The position numbers were made by a program, and so were the translations under genes. Under the pieces are notes generated by a model. The model was not told the origin of the DNA and did no database searches. It saw only the letters and a list, made by a program, of their open reading frames with translations. From CAZYXZ01 sp964651395 (lineage in GTDB: Bacteria; Actinomycetota; Actinomycetes; BP-191): a DNA stretch of 24,185 bases. Below, piece by piece: positions 15,650 to 23,292 of the stretch (the first letter of the stretch is position 1; each line of letters starts with the position of its first letter). The stretch lies in contig CAZYXZ010000048.1 in NCBI GenBank assembly GCA_964651395.1, forward strand, positions 1 through 24,185, written 5' to 3'.

Positions 15650-17470
15650 GTGGGGCACTACCGGAGCAACCTGCGGGACATCGAGTTCAACCTCTTCGAG
15701 CTCCTCCACACGCAGGACTACCTCGGCACCGGCCCGTACGCCGACATGGACCTCGACACCGCGAAGAACGTGCTGCGCGAGGTCGAGCGCCTCGCCACCG
15801 GCGAGTTCGGCGCGAGCTTCGAGGAGGGCGACCGCACGCCCCCGACCTTCGCCGACGGCACGGTCACGCTGCCCGACGGCATGAAGCGCAGCATGTCCGC
15901 CTTCTTCGACGGTGAGTGGTACCGCCTCGCGCTGTCCCCCGAGCTCGGCGGCTACGGCGCGCCGGCGACGCTGCGCTGGGCGTGTGGCGAGATGCTCGCC
16001 GGCGCCAACCCTGCCGTGTTCATGGCCGCGGTCGGACCGCTCTTCGCCGAGATCCTCAACGGCATCTGCACCGAGGAGCAGCGCACGCGCTTCGTGGTGC
16101 CGATGATCGAGAAGCACTGGGGCGCGACGATGGTGCTGACCGAGCCGGACGCCGGCTCGGACGTCGGCGCCGGGCGCACGAAGGCCGTCAGGCAGGAGGA
16201 CGGCAGCTGGCACATCGAGGGCGTGAAGCGGTTCATCACCAATGGCGACTTCGACTGGGCGGAGAACATCGTCCACCTCGTCCTCGCCCGACCGGAGGGC
16301 CACGGACCGGGCACCAAGGGCCTGTCGCTCTTCGTCGTCCCGAAGTTCTGGGTCGAGGAGGACGGGTCGCTCGGCGAGCGCAACGGCGTCTACGTCACCA
16401 ACCTCGAGCGGAAGATGGGCCTCAAGGGCTCCGCCACGTGCGAGCTGACCTTCGGCGACAAGCACCCGGCGCGCGGCTACCTGGTCGGCGAGGTGCACGA
16501 CGGCATCGCGCAGATGTTCAAGGTGATCGAGTACGCGCGGATGCTGGTCGGTACGAAAGCGATCGCCACGCTGTCGACCGGCTACCTGCACGCGCTCGAC
16601 TACGCGAAGACGCGGGTCCAGGGCGCGGACATGGCCCAGATGCTCGACAAGGCCGCGCCCCGCGTCGAGATCATCAACCACCCCGACGTACGCCGGCTGC
16701 TCATGTTGCAGAAGTCCTACGCCGAGGGTTTCCGCGCACTCGTCCTCTACACCGCGTCCATCCAGGACAAGGTGGAGCTCGGCGACGCCGAGGCCGACCG
16801 GCTCAACGACCTGCTGCTGCCGATCGTCAAGGGCCATGGCTCGGAGAAGGCGTACGAGCTGCTCGCGCAGTCCTTGCAGGTGCTCGGCGGCAGCGGCTAC
16901 CTGCAGGACTACCCGCTCGAGCAGTACATCCGCGACGCGAAGATCGACACCTTGTACGAGGGCACGACCGCGATCCAGGGCATGGACCTGTTCTTCCGCA
17001 AGGTGGTCCGCGACCAGGGCGCCACGCTCACTGCGCTGCTCGGCGAGGTGCAGGCGTTCGCCAAGGGCGATGCCGGCAACGGTGCTCTGTCGGGCGAGCG
17101 CGCGCTGCTCGCCACCGCGATCGAAGACCTGCAGGCGATGGCCGGATCGATGGTCGGCTGGCTGACGTCGGCGGCCGAGTCCGTCCGGGAGGTCTACAAG
17201 GTCGGCCTCAACACGACGCGGTTCCTGCACAGCCTCGGCGACGTGGTGCTCGCGTGGCTGCTCCTCCGCCAGGCCGAAGTCGCCCTTTCCGCGCTGGACC
17301 GCGGCGCCGGCGATGCGGGGCCGAGTGAGGCAGACCGGTTGTTCTACGAGGGCAAGGTCGCGGCCGCGCGGTTCTTCGCGGGGGGTGTCCTGCCCGAGCT
17401 GACCGCCCGGCGGGCAGTGGCCGCAGCCACCGACCTCGGCCTCATGGACCTCGACGACGGCGCGTTCTGA
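15650..17470 (+). CDS. fadE5: FadE5-type acyl-CoA dehydrogenase
   Basis: FAD-dependent first step of fatty-acid beta-oxidation, making trans-2-enoyl-CoA and passing electrons to ETF. 606 aa, the long (~600 aa) acyl-CoA dehydrogenase class of M. tuberculosis FadE5 rather than the ~390-aa class. Seen: the N-terminal helical domain with HYRSNLRDIEFNLFELL, the FAD/substrate loop MVLTEPDAGSDVGAGRTKA, the beta domain with GVKRFITNGDFDWAENIVHL, TKAIATLSTGYLHALDYAKT, the catalytic Glu437 in LYEGTTAIQGMD, and the C-terminal extra helical domain. GTG 15650 was chosen because GGAGG lies 7 nt upstream and the protein then begins MGHYRSN as in FadE5. A TTG 39 bp earlier would place the operator palindrome inside the gene. 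crcB follows with overlapping codons. With etfD elsewhere in this window it would feed the same electron route. Confidence 0.94.
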   Translation: MGHYRSNLRDIEFNLFELLHTQDYLGTGPYADMDLDTAKNVLREVERLATGEFGASFEEGDRTPPTFADGTVTLPDGMKRSMSAFFDGEWYRLALSPELGGYGAPATLRWACGEMLAGANPAVFMAAVGPLFAEILNGICTEEQRTRFVVPMIEKHWGATMVLTEPDAGSDVGAGRTKAVRQEDGSWHIEGVKRFITNGDFDWAENIVHLVLARPEGHGPGTKGLSLFVVPKFWVEEDGSLGERNGVYVTNLERKMGLKGSATCELTFGDKHPARGYLVGEVHDGIAQMFKVIEYARMLVGTKAIATLSTGYLHALDYAKTRVQGADMAQMLDKAAPRVEIINHPDVRRLLMLQKSYAEGFRALVLYTASIQDKVELGDAEADRLNDLLLPIVKGHGSEKAYELLAQSLQVLGGSGYLQDYPLEQYIRDAKIDTLYEGTTAIQGMDLFFRKVVRDQGATLTALLGEVQAFAKGDAGNGALSGERALLATAIEDLQAMAGSMVGWLTSAAESVREVYKVGLNTTRFLHSLGDVVLAWLLLRQAEVALSALDRGAGDAGPSEADRLFYEGKVAAARFFAGGVLPELTARRAVAAATDLGLMDLDDGAF

Positions 17471-17865
17471 ACGAGCGGCCCAGGCCCGCCGTCGTCGGCG
17501 CGGTCGCGATCGGCGGCGTGCTCGGAGCACTCGCCCGGCATGCGGTGAACGTGACAGTCGAGTCACCCGGCACCGACTTCCCAACGGCGACGTTCTTCGT
17601 CAACACCGTCGGCTGCCTCATGCTCGGCGCGCTGCTCGTCCTCGTCGTCGAGTCCTGGCCGCCGTCGGAGTTCGCGCGGCCGTTCCTCGCCATCGGCTTC
17701 ATCGGCTCGTACACGACGTTCAGCAGTGTCGTCGTCGAGGTCGTGCTGCTCGAGCGCGGTGACCGGCCGGGCGTCGCTGCGGCGTACCTCGTGCTGACCG
17801 TCGTGGCCGGTCTGGTCGCGACCGTCCTGGGCATGGCCCTCGGCTGGCGGGCTGCGCGGCGATGA
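17467..17865 (+). CDS. crcB: Fluoride channel CrcB/Fluc, first subunit
   Basis: Small four-helix channel that lets fluoride leave the cytoplasm; works as a dual-topology dimer. About 132 aa if started at CTG 17467, 115 aa from GTG 17518. Seen: GGVLGALARH (first helix), FFVNTVGCLMLGALL with the family Asn, and GFIGSYTTFSSVVVE, the Phe-box. The family's first helix needs VVGAVAIGGVLG, which the GTG start would truncate. No ATG, GTG or TTG exists in frame between there and well inside fadE5. CTG 17467 overlaps the fadE5 stop as CTGA, so coupled initiation at this rare codon is plausible. It overlaps the second crcB by 4 bp (ATGA). No fluoride riboswitch is visible upstream. Confidence 0.9.
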   Translation: MNERPRPAVVGAVAIGGVLGALARHAVNVTVESPGTDFPTATFFVNTVGCLMLGALLVLVVESWPPSEFARPFLAIGFIGSYTTFSSVVVEVVLLERGDRPGVAAAYLVLTVVAGLVATVLGMALGWRAARR

Positions 17866-18233
17866 CCGCGCTGGCGGTGGCGCTCGGCGCGCTGGTCGGG
17901 GCGCCCGCCCGCTTCCTCGTCGACGACTGGGTCACGCGACGAACGCGAAGCGCGCTGCCGTGGGGGACCTTCGTCGTGAACGTCGCCGGCTCGCTGATCC
18001 TGGGTCTGCTCGTGGGACTGATCACCGAAGGACACGGCGGCGAGCAGGCGTTCGCGCTCGCCGGAACGGGATTCTGCGGTGCGCTCACGACCTGGAGCAC
18101 GGTGTCGTGGGAAACCGTCCGGCTGGCCGCGGAGGGCACTCCGGTCCGGGCCGTCGTGACGATGCTCGGCAGCCTGGCCGCAGGGCTGGGCGTGGCCTGG
18201 GCCGGCCTGGAGCTCGGTCTTCGCCTGGGCTGA
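17862..18233 (+). CDS. crcB: Fluoride channel CrcB/Fluc, second subunit
   Basis: 123 aa, four predicted helices. Seen: VALGALVGAPARFLVDDWV, the GTFVVNVAGSLILGLLVG signature and GFCGALTTWSTVSWE. In the canonical TTFSTF box both Phe line the fluoride path; here they are Trp and Val. The first subunit has TTFSSV, keeping only the first Phe. Tandem crcB pairs in Gram-positives are taken to form antiparallel heterodimers, so the two probably make one channel. ATG 17862 overlaps the preceding stop as ATGA, giving translational coupling. It is followed by a stress-type promoter for the next gene. Confidence 0.93.
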   Translation: MTALAVALGALVGAPARFLVDDWVTRRTRSALPWGTFVVNVAGSLILGLLVGLITEGHGGEQAFALAGTGFCGALTTWSTVSWETVRLAAEGTPVRAVVTMLGSLAAGLGVAWAGLELGLRLG

Positions 18234-18234
18234 C

Positions 18235-18260
18235 GTGTCGAGCGGGCCGCCTGCGGGTAT
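18235..18260 (+). promoter_or_regulatory. Candidate SigB/SigF-type stress promoter
   Basis: Seen: GTGT (18235-18238), 16 bp, GGGTAT (18255-18260), upstream of the DUF6458 gene. Known: actinobacterial general-stress sigma factors of the SigB/SigF group use GTTT-N14-16-GGGTAT. The -10 is perfect and the -35 core is one base off. Transcription would start near 18267 and give a ~32-nt leader. Confidence 0.5.
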
Positions 18261-18298
18261 CTAGGCGGCAACGGACGAACCAAGACACGGAGGCCTCA

Positions 18299-18514
18299 GT
18301 GGATATCGGCGGCAGCATCTTCCTCATCGCGCTCGGCGCGATCCTGACGTTCGCGGTCGAGGCGGACATCGCCGGCATCGACATCGACGTCATCGGCGTC
18401 ATCCTCATGCTCGCCGGCGCGCTCGGCCTGCTCCTCTCCCTGCTCGTGTGGGGTCCCGCGCGTCGCAGCAGCGCTGTCGTCGAGCGTCGGGTCGTCGACC
18501 GCGAAGTCCTCTAG
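18299..18514 (+). CDS. DUF6458 family small membrane protein
   Basis: 71 aa, function unknown. Two predicted helices: SIFLIALGAILTFAVEADI and DVIGVILMLAGALGLLLSLL, then a basic tail (WGPARRSSAVVERRVV). The pattern IFLIALGAILTFAV followed by AGIDIDVIGVILMLAGALG is what I recognise as DUF6458, a family confined to actinobacteria. GTG 18299 was chosen for the GGAGG at 18289-18293 with 5-6 nt spacing; starting later would break the first helix. It has its own candidate stress-sigma promoter and ends 19 bp before a strong hairpin, so it is probably a single-gene unit. Confidence 0.82.
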   Translation: MDIGGSIFLIALGAILTFAVEADIAGIDIDVIGVILMLAGALGLLLSLLVWGPARRSSAVVERRVVDREVL

Positions 18515-18533
18515 ACCCAGCACTTCCAGTGGG

Positions 18534-18557
18534 ACGGCCGGCGGCCAGGCCGGCCGT
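18534..18557 (+). terminator. Rho-independent-type terminator hairpin
   Basis: Perfect 9-bp stem ACGGCCGGC / GCCGGCCGT with a 6-nt loop GGCCAG. It is followed by TCTGCT, which is only mildly T-rich, as usual in high-GC actinobacteria. It lies 19 bp after the DUF6458 stop and before the propeller gene, so it should end that transcript. Confidence 0.75.
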
Positions 18558-18608
18558 TCTGCTGTCCTCGACCGGAGGGAATGGCCGATCCGCGGCGAAT
18601 GCCCACGG

Positions 18609-20018
18609 ATGCGCAAAGTCCTCGTGGGTGGCCTCGGCGCCGTCGTGCTCGCCGCCCTGACCCTGCCGGGCGTCGCCGCGCCGAAGTCGGCCAAGCCGCT
18701 GCCGGCACCGAGGTTCCACGCACCGGTGAAGCTGACCATCGACCCAGGGATGGGCGGCTACGAGCCGAGCATCGTCGTCGACCGGTTCAACAACGTCTAC
18801 GTGACGGCGCACAAGCAGAACCACAACCTCGTCATCTCGCCGGATGCCCGCGCCACCTCCGGCCTGCGCAGCCAGTCCTGGATCTGGACGTCCAAGGACG
18901 GTCGAACCTTCTCCAACATGCCCGGCATGACCGACCTGCAGGAGAACGGGCTGATGTTCGGCGACGAGGGCGACATCGCCCTCGACGACCGGAACCGGCT
19001 CTACTACGTCGACACCTACCTGGCTGACAACACCTTCTCGAGGTGGACGGCGCACGGCCCGGGCAAGCTCACTCTCGACTTCGCGCGCCCGATGCTGGGC
19101 ACCGGCTCGATCGACGACCGGCCGTGGATCGCAGCCCATGGCGACGGCGTGGTGCTCTACATCGGCAACCAGGGCGACAAGGTCAGCTACCCGGCCGGTG
19201 TGGGCGGTGACGGCAGTGGCGTCGGCCCCGGCCGCTACACGGTCTACATGTCCTACGACGCCGGGCAGACCTTCGACCCGCTCGGGATCACACTGCTCGA
19301 GTCCGGCTGGTGCCGCCCGGCCGCCGACCACCGCAAGGGCAGCAAGCGGCTCTTCGTCCTCTGCACCGACGACGGCGGCGCCAACGACGTCAACGAGAAC
19401 GCCGGGGAGCCGCCGTTCGACAAGGGCACGCTGTTCGCGTACGTCTCCAACGACGACGGCCGCACGTGGAACCGCTACGCCATGGGCCCCTACAACGCGG
19501 CCGACTCCACGACGACGTACCCGTCGGTGAGTGTTGCGCGTGACGGCACGGTCTACGCGCTCTACAACAACGCGATCACCAGCGGGCCCGTACCCAACAC
19601 GGTGGAGAAGTCGATCGGCGCCGACAACGTCGCCGAGAACCGGCTCATCCTCTACTCGTCGAAGGACGGGCGAACCTGGCAGCGCCGCGACGTGACGCCG
19701 AAGGCCGGGCGCTACCACTACACCTGGCTGGACGTCGCACCCGACGGGCGACTGGGCATGGCGTACTACTACCGCCCCGACGCCGCCTCCGACTGGCACC
19801 TCTACGCCGGAGTCGCGCGGCCCGGCCAGAGGTTCGCCATGACGTCGGTCGCGCCGGACATGCCCGTCGCGCCCAAGGACTTCCCGGCGCCGTTCGGCGA
19901 CTTCTTCCAGATCGCGTTCGGGCCGGACAGCTTGCTCAACCTGTCGTGGACCAGCATGAACGCCGACATCATCGCCACCGGGCTCAACACCGACATCCTC
20001 TACGCCAAGCAGCGCTGA
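18609..20018 (+). CDS. Secreted sialidase-like beta-propeller with Asp-boxes
   Basis: 469 aa. A Sec signal peptide (MRKVLVGGLGAVVLAALTLPGVAA) predicts export. The rest is a beta-propeller of the sialidase/BNR type, with four Asp-box motifs S-x-D-x-G-x-T-F/W near residues 95-101 (SKDGRTF), 215-222 (SYDAGQTF), 280-287 (SNDDGRTW) and 351-357 (SKDGRTW). They recur at roughly 65-120 residue spacing. The sialidase FRIP motif and an arginine triad are not evident, so enzymatic sialidase activity is not claimed; a glycan-active or structural role is equally possible. ATG 18609 gives a clean signal peptide but lacks a close ribosome site: GGAGGG at 18574-18579 is 29 nt away. It follows a terminator and precedes a sensor-kinase gene by 72 bp. 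Confidence 0.82.
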   Translation: MRKVLVGGLGAVVLAALTLPGVAAPKSAKPLPAPRFHAPVKLTIDPGMGGYEPSIVVDRFNNVYVTAHKQNHNLVISPDARATSGLRSQSWIWTSKDGRTFSNMPGMTDLQENGLMFGDEGDIALDDRNRLYYVDTYLADNTFSRWTAHGPGKLTLDFARPMLGTGSIDDRPWIAAHGDGVVLYIGNQGDKVSYPAGVGGDGSGVGPGRYTVYMSYDAGQTFDPLGITLLESGWCRPAADHRKGSKRLFVLCTDDGGANDVNENAGEPPFDKGTLFAYVSNDDGRTWNRYAMGPYNAADSTTTYPSVSVARDGTVYALYNNAITSGPVPNTVEKSIGADNVAENRLILYSSKDGRTWQRRDVTPKAGRYHYTWLDVAPDGRLGMAYYYRPDAASDWHLYAGVARPGQRFAMTSVAPDMPVAPKDFPAPFGDFFQIAFGPDSLLNLSWTSMNADIIATGLNTDILYAKQR

Positions 20019-20090
20019 GGACCAAGGTCCCGGCAAAGATAGGCAGGCCGCGCTATTCCGGCGCAGCGGCACACACCAGATTCTGCGCTC

Positions 20091-21860
20091 ATGGACAGCA
20101 CCCGGAACCGCTGGCGCATCGGCGCCGCCGTCGCCGTGGCGGCTGCCGTCAGCTACGCACTGCCGATCGGCGACGTGCGTGCCCTGCCGCTGTTCCTGCT
20201 GGAGATCGCCGGGATCGTGCACTGCCGGCGCGCGGCACGCCGTGCCACCGCCGCCTCGACCGGATGGCGGCTGATCGCGGCGGGCCTGTCCGTGTCTCTT
20301 GCCGGGGACCTGCTCGGCGGTGCCTACTACGCCGCGAGCGGCATGCTTCCGCCCACCCCCGGACCGGGCGACGCCTTGTACGTCCTCAGCGTGGTCCTGC
20401 TCATGTCCGGCGTGGTCAACCTGGTTCCTCGCCACGCCAGTAGCCGCGGGGTCAGCGCCGGCGTGGATGCCGCGAAGTTCGCGATCGGCGCGGGGACGGT
20501 GCTCTTCCTCCTCGTGCTCGACGGGCCGGGCACCGAGGACGGCGGGCTCGTGGCCAGGACGGTCGGGCTCAGCTACGTGCTCAGCGCCGTGGGGGCCGTC
20601 TTCGTGCTGGCTCGTCGGCTCGTCGCGACGCGCTCCGGCAACACCTCCGAGCTGATGCTGCTCGCCGGCCTGGTCGGCTTGTGCGCCTCGGACATCTTCT
20701 ACGCCTCTCGGATCGTGCGCGGCGGATACCACCTGGGCGGCCTCACCGACCTGGGCTTCGTGGCCTGCTACCTCATGGTGTTCCTGGCCGCCAGCCACGC
20801 GTCCGCCCGCTCCGTCGGCGAGCTCTCCGAGGAGGTCGAACGCGCGCCGACGACACCGATGGTCGGGTTCTACGTCGGCCTCTGGTGCATCCAGGCCGCC
20901 TGTCTCGTCGAGTCCTTCCGCAGACATGACCCGGACGCCTTCGCGGTGGTGATCGCGGGTCTGGCCATCAGCTACGTGCTCGGCCACATCCAGCTGCTGT
21001 CGACCGCTCACCAGGTGCAGCGTCGCCTCGACCAGCTCGGGATGCTCGTGGCGCACGAGCTGCGCAGCCCGGTGACCGCGATCACGGGAACGCTGACACT
21101 CCTCGAGCACGACCTCCCCCCGTCAGACCGGGTCGAGCTGCTCGCCATTGCCAGCCGGCAGGCACGGCGCATCGCCGACCTCAGCGACGACCTGACCGTG
21201 CTGGCGCGCATCGACGAGGCAGGGACTGGCGCGCGGGCGGTGCCGGTGGCGGAGGCGGTGCGCACGGCGTTGCTCGCCGTGCCCGGCTCTGCACACCAGA
21301 TCAGCCTCGACATCGCGGACGACGTCTGCGTGACGTCCAGCCCCGAGGCTCTGCACCAGGCCATACGGACGCTGCTCTCGGACGCTGTCCGCCGGACCGG
21401 CGACGGACGGGTACACGTGAGCGCAGTCACCAACGAGGGCGTCGTGCGGCTGTCGGTACGGGACGGGGATTGCTCGAAGGGTCTGCCGATGGTGGACCCG
21501 GGAGCGGCACGCGGGGAGTCCGTGACCGGCCTGGACATCGGCATGACCGTCGCCGCACGGCTCGTCCACGGCATGGGCGGGCGCATGCAGGTCGAGCGCG
21601 CTGACGGGTCGGGATGCCTGACCACAGTCGTGCTTCCCGCGACCCGACCTGACCACTCACGGCGCGTCGGGACTGGCCGGGTAACCCGCGGCATCGCGGT
21701 CACGGCGGCGCGAGCGCCGAGCGAACCGCTCGGCCCACGGGTGCATCGGCGGAGCGGCGTGGGCACGCTCCTGCGCCGTCCTCGCGAACGCGGTTACGCG
21801 CCGTCCGGGCCGGCAGTACGACGAGGGTCCCCGACGGAGCGCGTTACGACCAGGCTATGA
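20091..21860 (+). CDS. Membrane histidine-kinase-like protein with degenerate ATPase domain
   Basis: 589 aa. An N-terminal membrane region of about eight helices (residues ~8-305) includes PPTPGPGDALYVLS, a pattern also seen in the membrane part of actinobacterial GGDEF proteins. A HisKA helix follows, with the H-box VAHELRSPVTAI (His322). The HATPase part (~385-516) keeps the fold but not the ATP-binding residues: the N-box reads LLSDAVRR (Asp431 for Asn), the G1 box DxGxG reads DGDCSKG, and the G2 GLGL reads GLDI. The last ~70 residues are an Arg-rich tail without known domain. No response regulator is adjacent. No ribosome site is visible before ATG 20091. The 3' end overlaps the convergent E2 gene by 17 bp. 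Identification as HK-like is firm; catalytic ability is doubtful. Confidence 0.83.
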   Translation: MDSTRNRWRIGAAVAVAAAVSYALPIGDVRALPLFLLEIAGIVHCRRAARRATAASTGWRLIAAGLSVSLAGDLLGGAYYAASGMLPPTPGPGDALYVLSVVLLMSGVVNLVPRHASSRGVSAGVDAAKFAIGAGTVLFLLVLDGPGTEDGGLVARTVGLSYVLSAVGAVFVLARRLVATRSGNTSELMLLAGLVGLCASDIFYASRIVRGGYHLGGLTDLGFVACYLMVFLAASHASARSVGELSEEVERAPTTPMVGFYVGLWCIQAACLVESFRRHDPDAFAVVIAGLAISYVLGHIQLLSTAHQVQRRLDQLGMLVAHELRSPVTAITGTLTLLEHDLPPSDRVELLAIASRQARRIADLSDDLTVLARIDEAGTGARAVPVAEAVRTALLAVPGSAHQISLDIADDVCVTSSPEALHQAIRTLLSDAVRRTGDGRVHVSAVTNEGVVRLSVRDGDCSKGLPMVDPGAARGESVTGLDIGMTVAARLVHGMGGRMQVERADGSGCLTTVVLPATRPDHSRRVGTGRVTRGIAVTAARAPSEPLGPRVHRRSGVGTLLRRPRERGYAPSGPAVRRGSPTERVTTRL

Positions 21861-23292
21861 GGGCGGCCGGGTCGGCGAGCATCCGGCCGATGTCGGCGAG
21901 GAACTCCGAACCCAGCTGACCGTCGACGACGCGGTGATCGAAGGACAGCGAGAGCTGGGTCACCTTCCGTACGGCGATCGCGCCCTCGTGCACCCACGGC
22001 ATGTCGCGCACCGCGCCGAAGCAGAGGATCGCCGACTCGCCCGGGTTGATGATCGGCGTGCCGGTGTCGACGCCGAAGACGCCGACGTTGGTGATCGTGA
22101 TGGTGCCGCCCTGCATGTCGGCCGGGGCGGTCTTGCCGGCCTTCGCGACATCGACCAGTGCGGCGAGCTCCTGGGCCAGCTCCGGCAGCGACAGGTCCTG
22201 CGCGTCCTTCACGTTCGGCACGAGCAGGCCGCGCGGAGTGGCTGCGGCGATGCCCAGGTTCACGTAGTGCTTGACCACGATCTCCTGCGCGTCCTCGTCC
22301 CAGGTCGAGTTGATCTGCGGATGCCGGCGTACGGCGACGAGCAGCGCCTTCGCGACGAGCAGCAGCGGCGTGACCTTGAGGTCGGCGAAGTCCGGCAGTG
22401 CCGACAGCTGCTTGCGAAGATCCATCATCGGCGTGACGTCGACCGTCAGGAACTCCGTGACGTGCGGGGCCGTGAAGGCCGAGGCGACCATGTTCTGCGC
22501 GGTCAGCTTGCGGACGCCCTTGATCGGAAGACGCTCCTCGCGCTGCTCCCCTGCGGCGCGACGCGGGCGCGCCGCGTTGGTCGCTGCCACGCCGCCGACG
22601 GCGGCCTGCACGTCGTCGCGGGTGATGACACCCGCCGGGCCGCTCCCGGTCAGTGCGGTCAGGTCGACCCCGAGGTCCTTGGCGAGCTTGCGGACCGGCG
22701 GCTTCGCCCGGACCCGGCCGGTGTGCGGGGCCACGACGTCCGTCGCGTGTGCGGCCACCCTCGCCGCGGACACGCGGGCCGGCTGGGGACCGGGCCCGAC
22801 CGGCGCCGTCGCGGGGTCCTTGCGCTTGCGGCGCAGCGCGGAGGTCTCCTTGATGCCGTAGCCGACGAGGACGGCGGTGCGGCCGCTGGCCGTCTTCCCG
22901 CCGATCTTGCCTTCTTCGATGGGCTCGTCCGAAGGCGGCCGGGTGCCGGACAGCTCCGACTGGACCGCCTCCCGTGCGCGGTCGCCGGCGACGTCGGCCG
23001 CTGACTTTCCGGCGTCTGCCTCCTCTGCGGGGAGGGCACCCGCCGACGGGTCCGTGTCGAACGCGATGATCGGCCGGCCGACGTCGACCGTCGCGCCGAC
23101 CTCGTAGAACAGCTTCGTCACCACGCCGGCGTACGGCGACGGCACCTCGACGGCCGCCTTCGCAGTCTCGACCTCGACGATCGGCTGGTTGAGCTTCACC
23201 TCGTCGCCGACGGCGACCAGCCACGCGAGGATCTCGCCCTCGGTCAGTCCCTCGCCGAGGTCGGGGAGCTTGAACTCCTTGATGCGCGACAT
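21844..23292 (-). CDS. bkdC: 2-oxoacid dehydrogenase E2 (dihydrolipoamide acyltransferase), probably branched-chain
   Basis: Transfers the acyl group from E1 to CoA through a lipoyl arm and forms the cubic core of the complex. 482 aa. One lipoyl domain (~5-80, Lys45 in ETAKAAVEV), a long Ala/Pro/Arg-rich linker, the peripheral-subunit-binding domain (VRKLAKDLGVDLTALTGSG), a second linker, then the catalytic domain ending in SFDHRVVDG (His453, Asp457). Actinobacterial PDH usually uses a homodimeric AceE, so an E2 next to a separate E1-beta points to the branched-chain complex (compare bkdABC of M. tuberculosis). PDH or acetoin-type substrates cannot be excluded. ATG 23292 overlaps the E1-beta stop by one base (TGATG). 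Confidence 0.9.
   Translation of the reverse strand: MSRIKEFKLPDLGEGLTEGEILAWLVAVGDEVKLNQPIVEVETAKAAVEVPSPYAGVVTKLFYEVGATVDVGRPIIAFDTDPSAGALPAEEADAGKSAADVAGDRAREAVQSELSGTRPPSDEPIEEGKIGGKTASGRTAVLVGYGIKETSALRRKRKDPATAPVGPGPQPARVSAARVAAHATDVVAPHTGRVRAKPPVRKLAKDLGVDLTALTGSGPAGVITRDDVQAAVGGVAATNAARPRRAAGEQREERLPIKGVRKLTAQNMVASAFTAPHVTEFLTVDVTPMMDLRKQLSALPDFADLKVTPLLLVAKALLVAVRRHPQINSTWDEDAQEIVVKHYVNLGIAAATPRGLLVPNVKDAQDLSLPELAQELAALVDVAKAGKTAPADMQGGTITITNVGVFGVDTGTPIINPGESAILCFGAVRDMPWVHEGAIAVRKVTQLSLSFDHRVVDGQLGSEFLADIGRMLADPAALIAWS

Noticed and set aside
17471..17517. Fluoride riboswitch before crcB
   Set aside because: crcB overlaps the fadE5 stop, leaving no room; no crcB-RNA consensus was seen in the region.
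18581..19027. Possible overlapping gene starting at ATG 18581 right after GGAGGG
   Set aside because: Spacing of one base is too short for initiation, the product is Arg/Ala/Pro shadow sequence, and the +1 frame holds the propeller.
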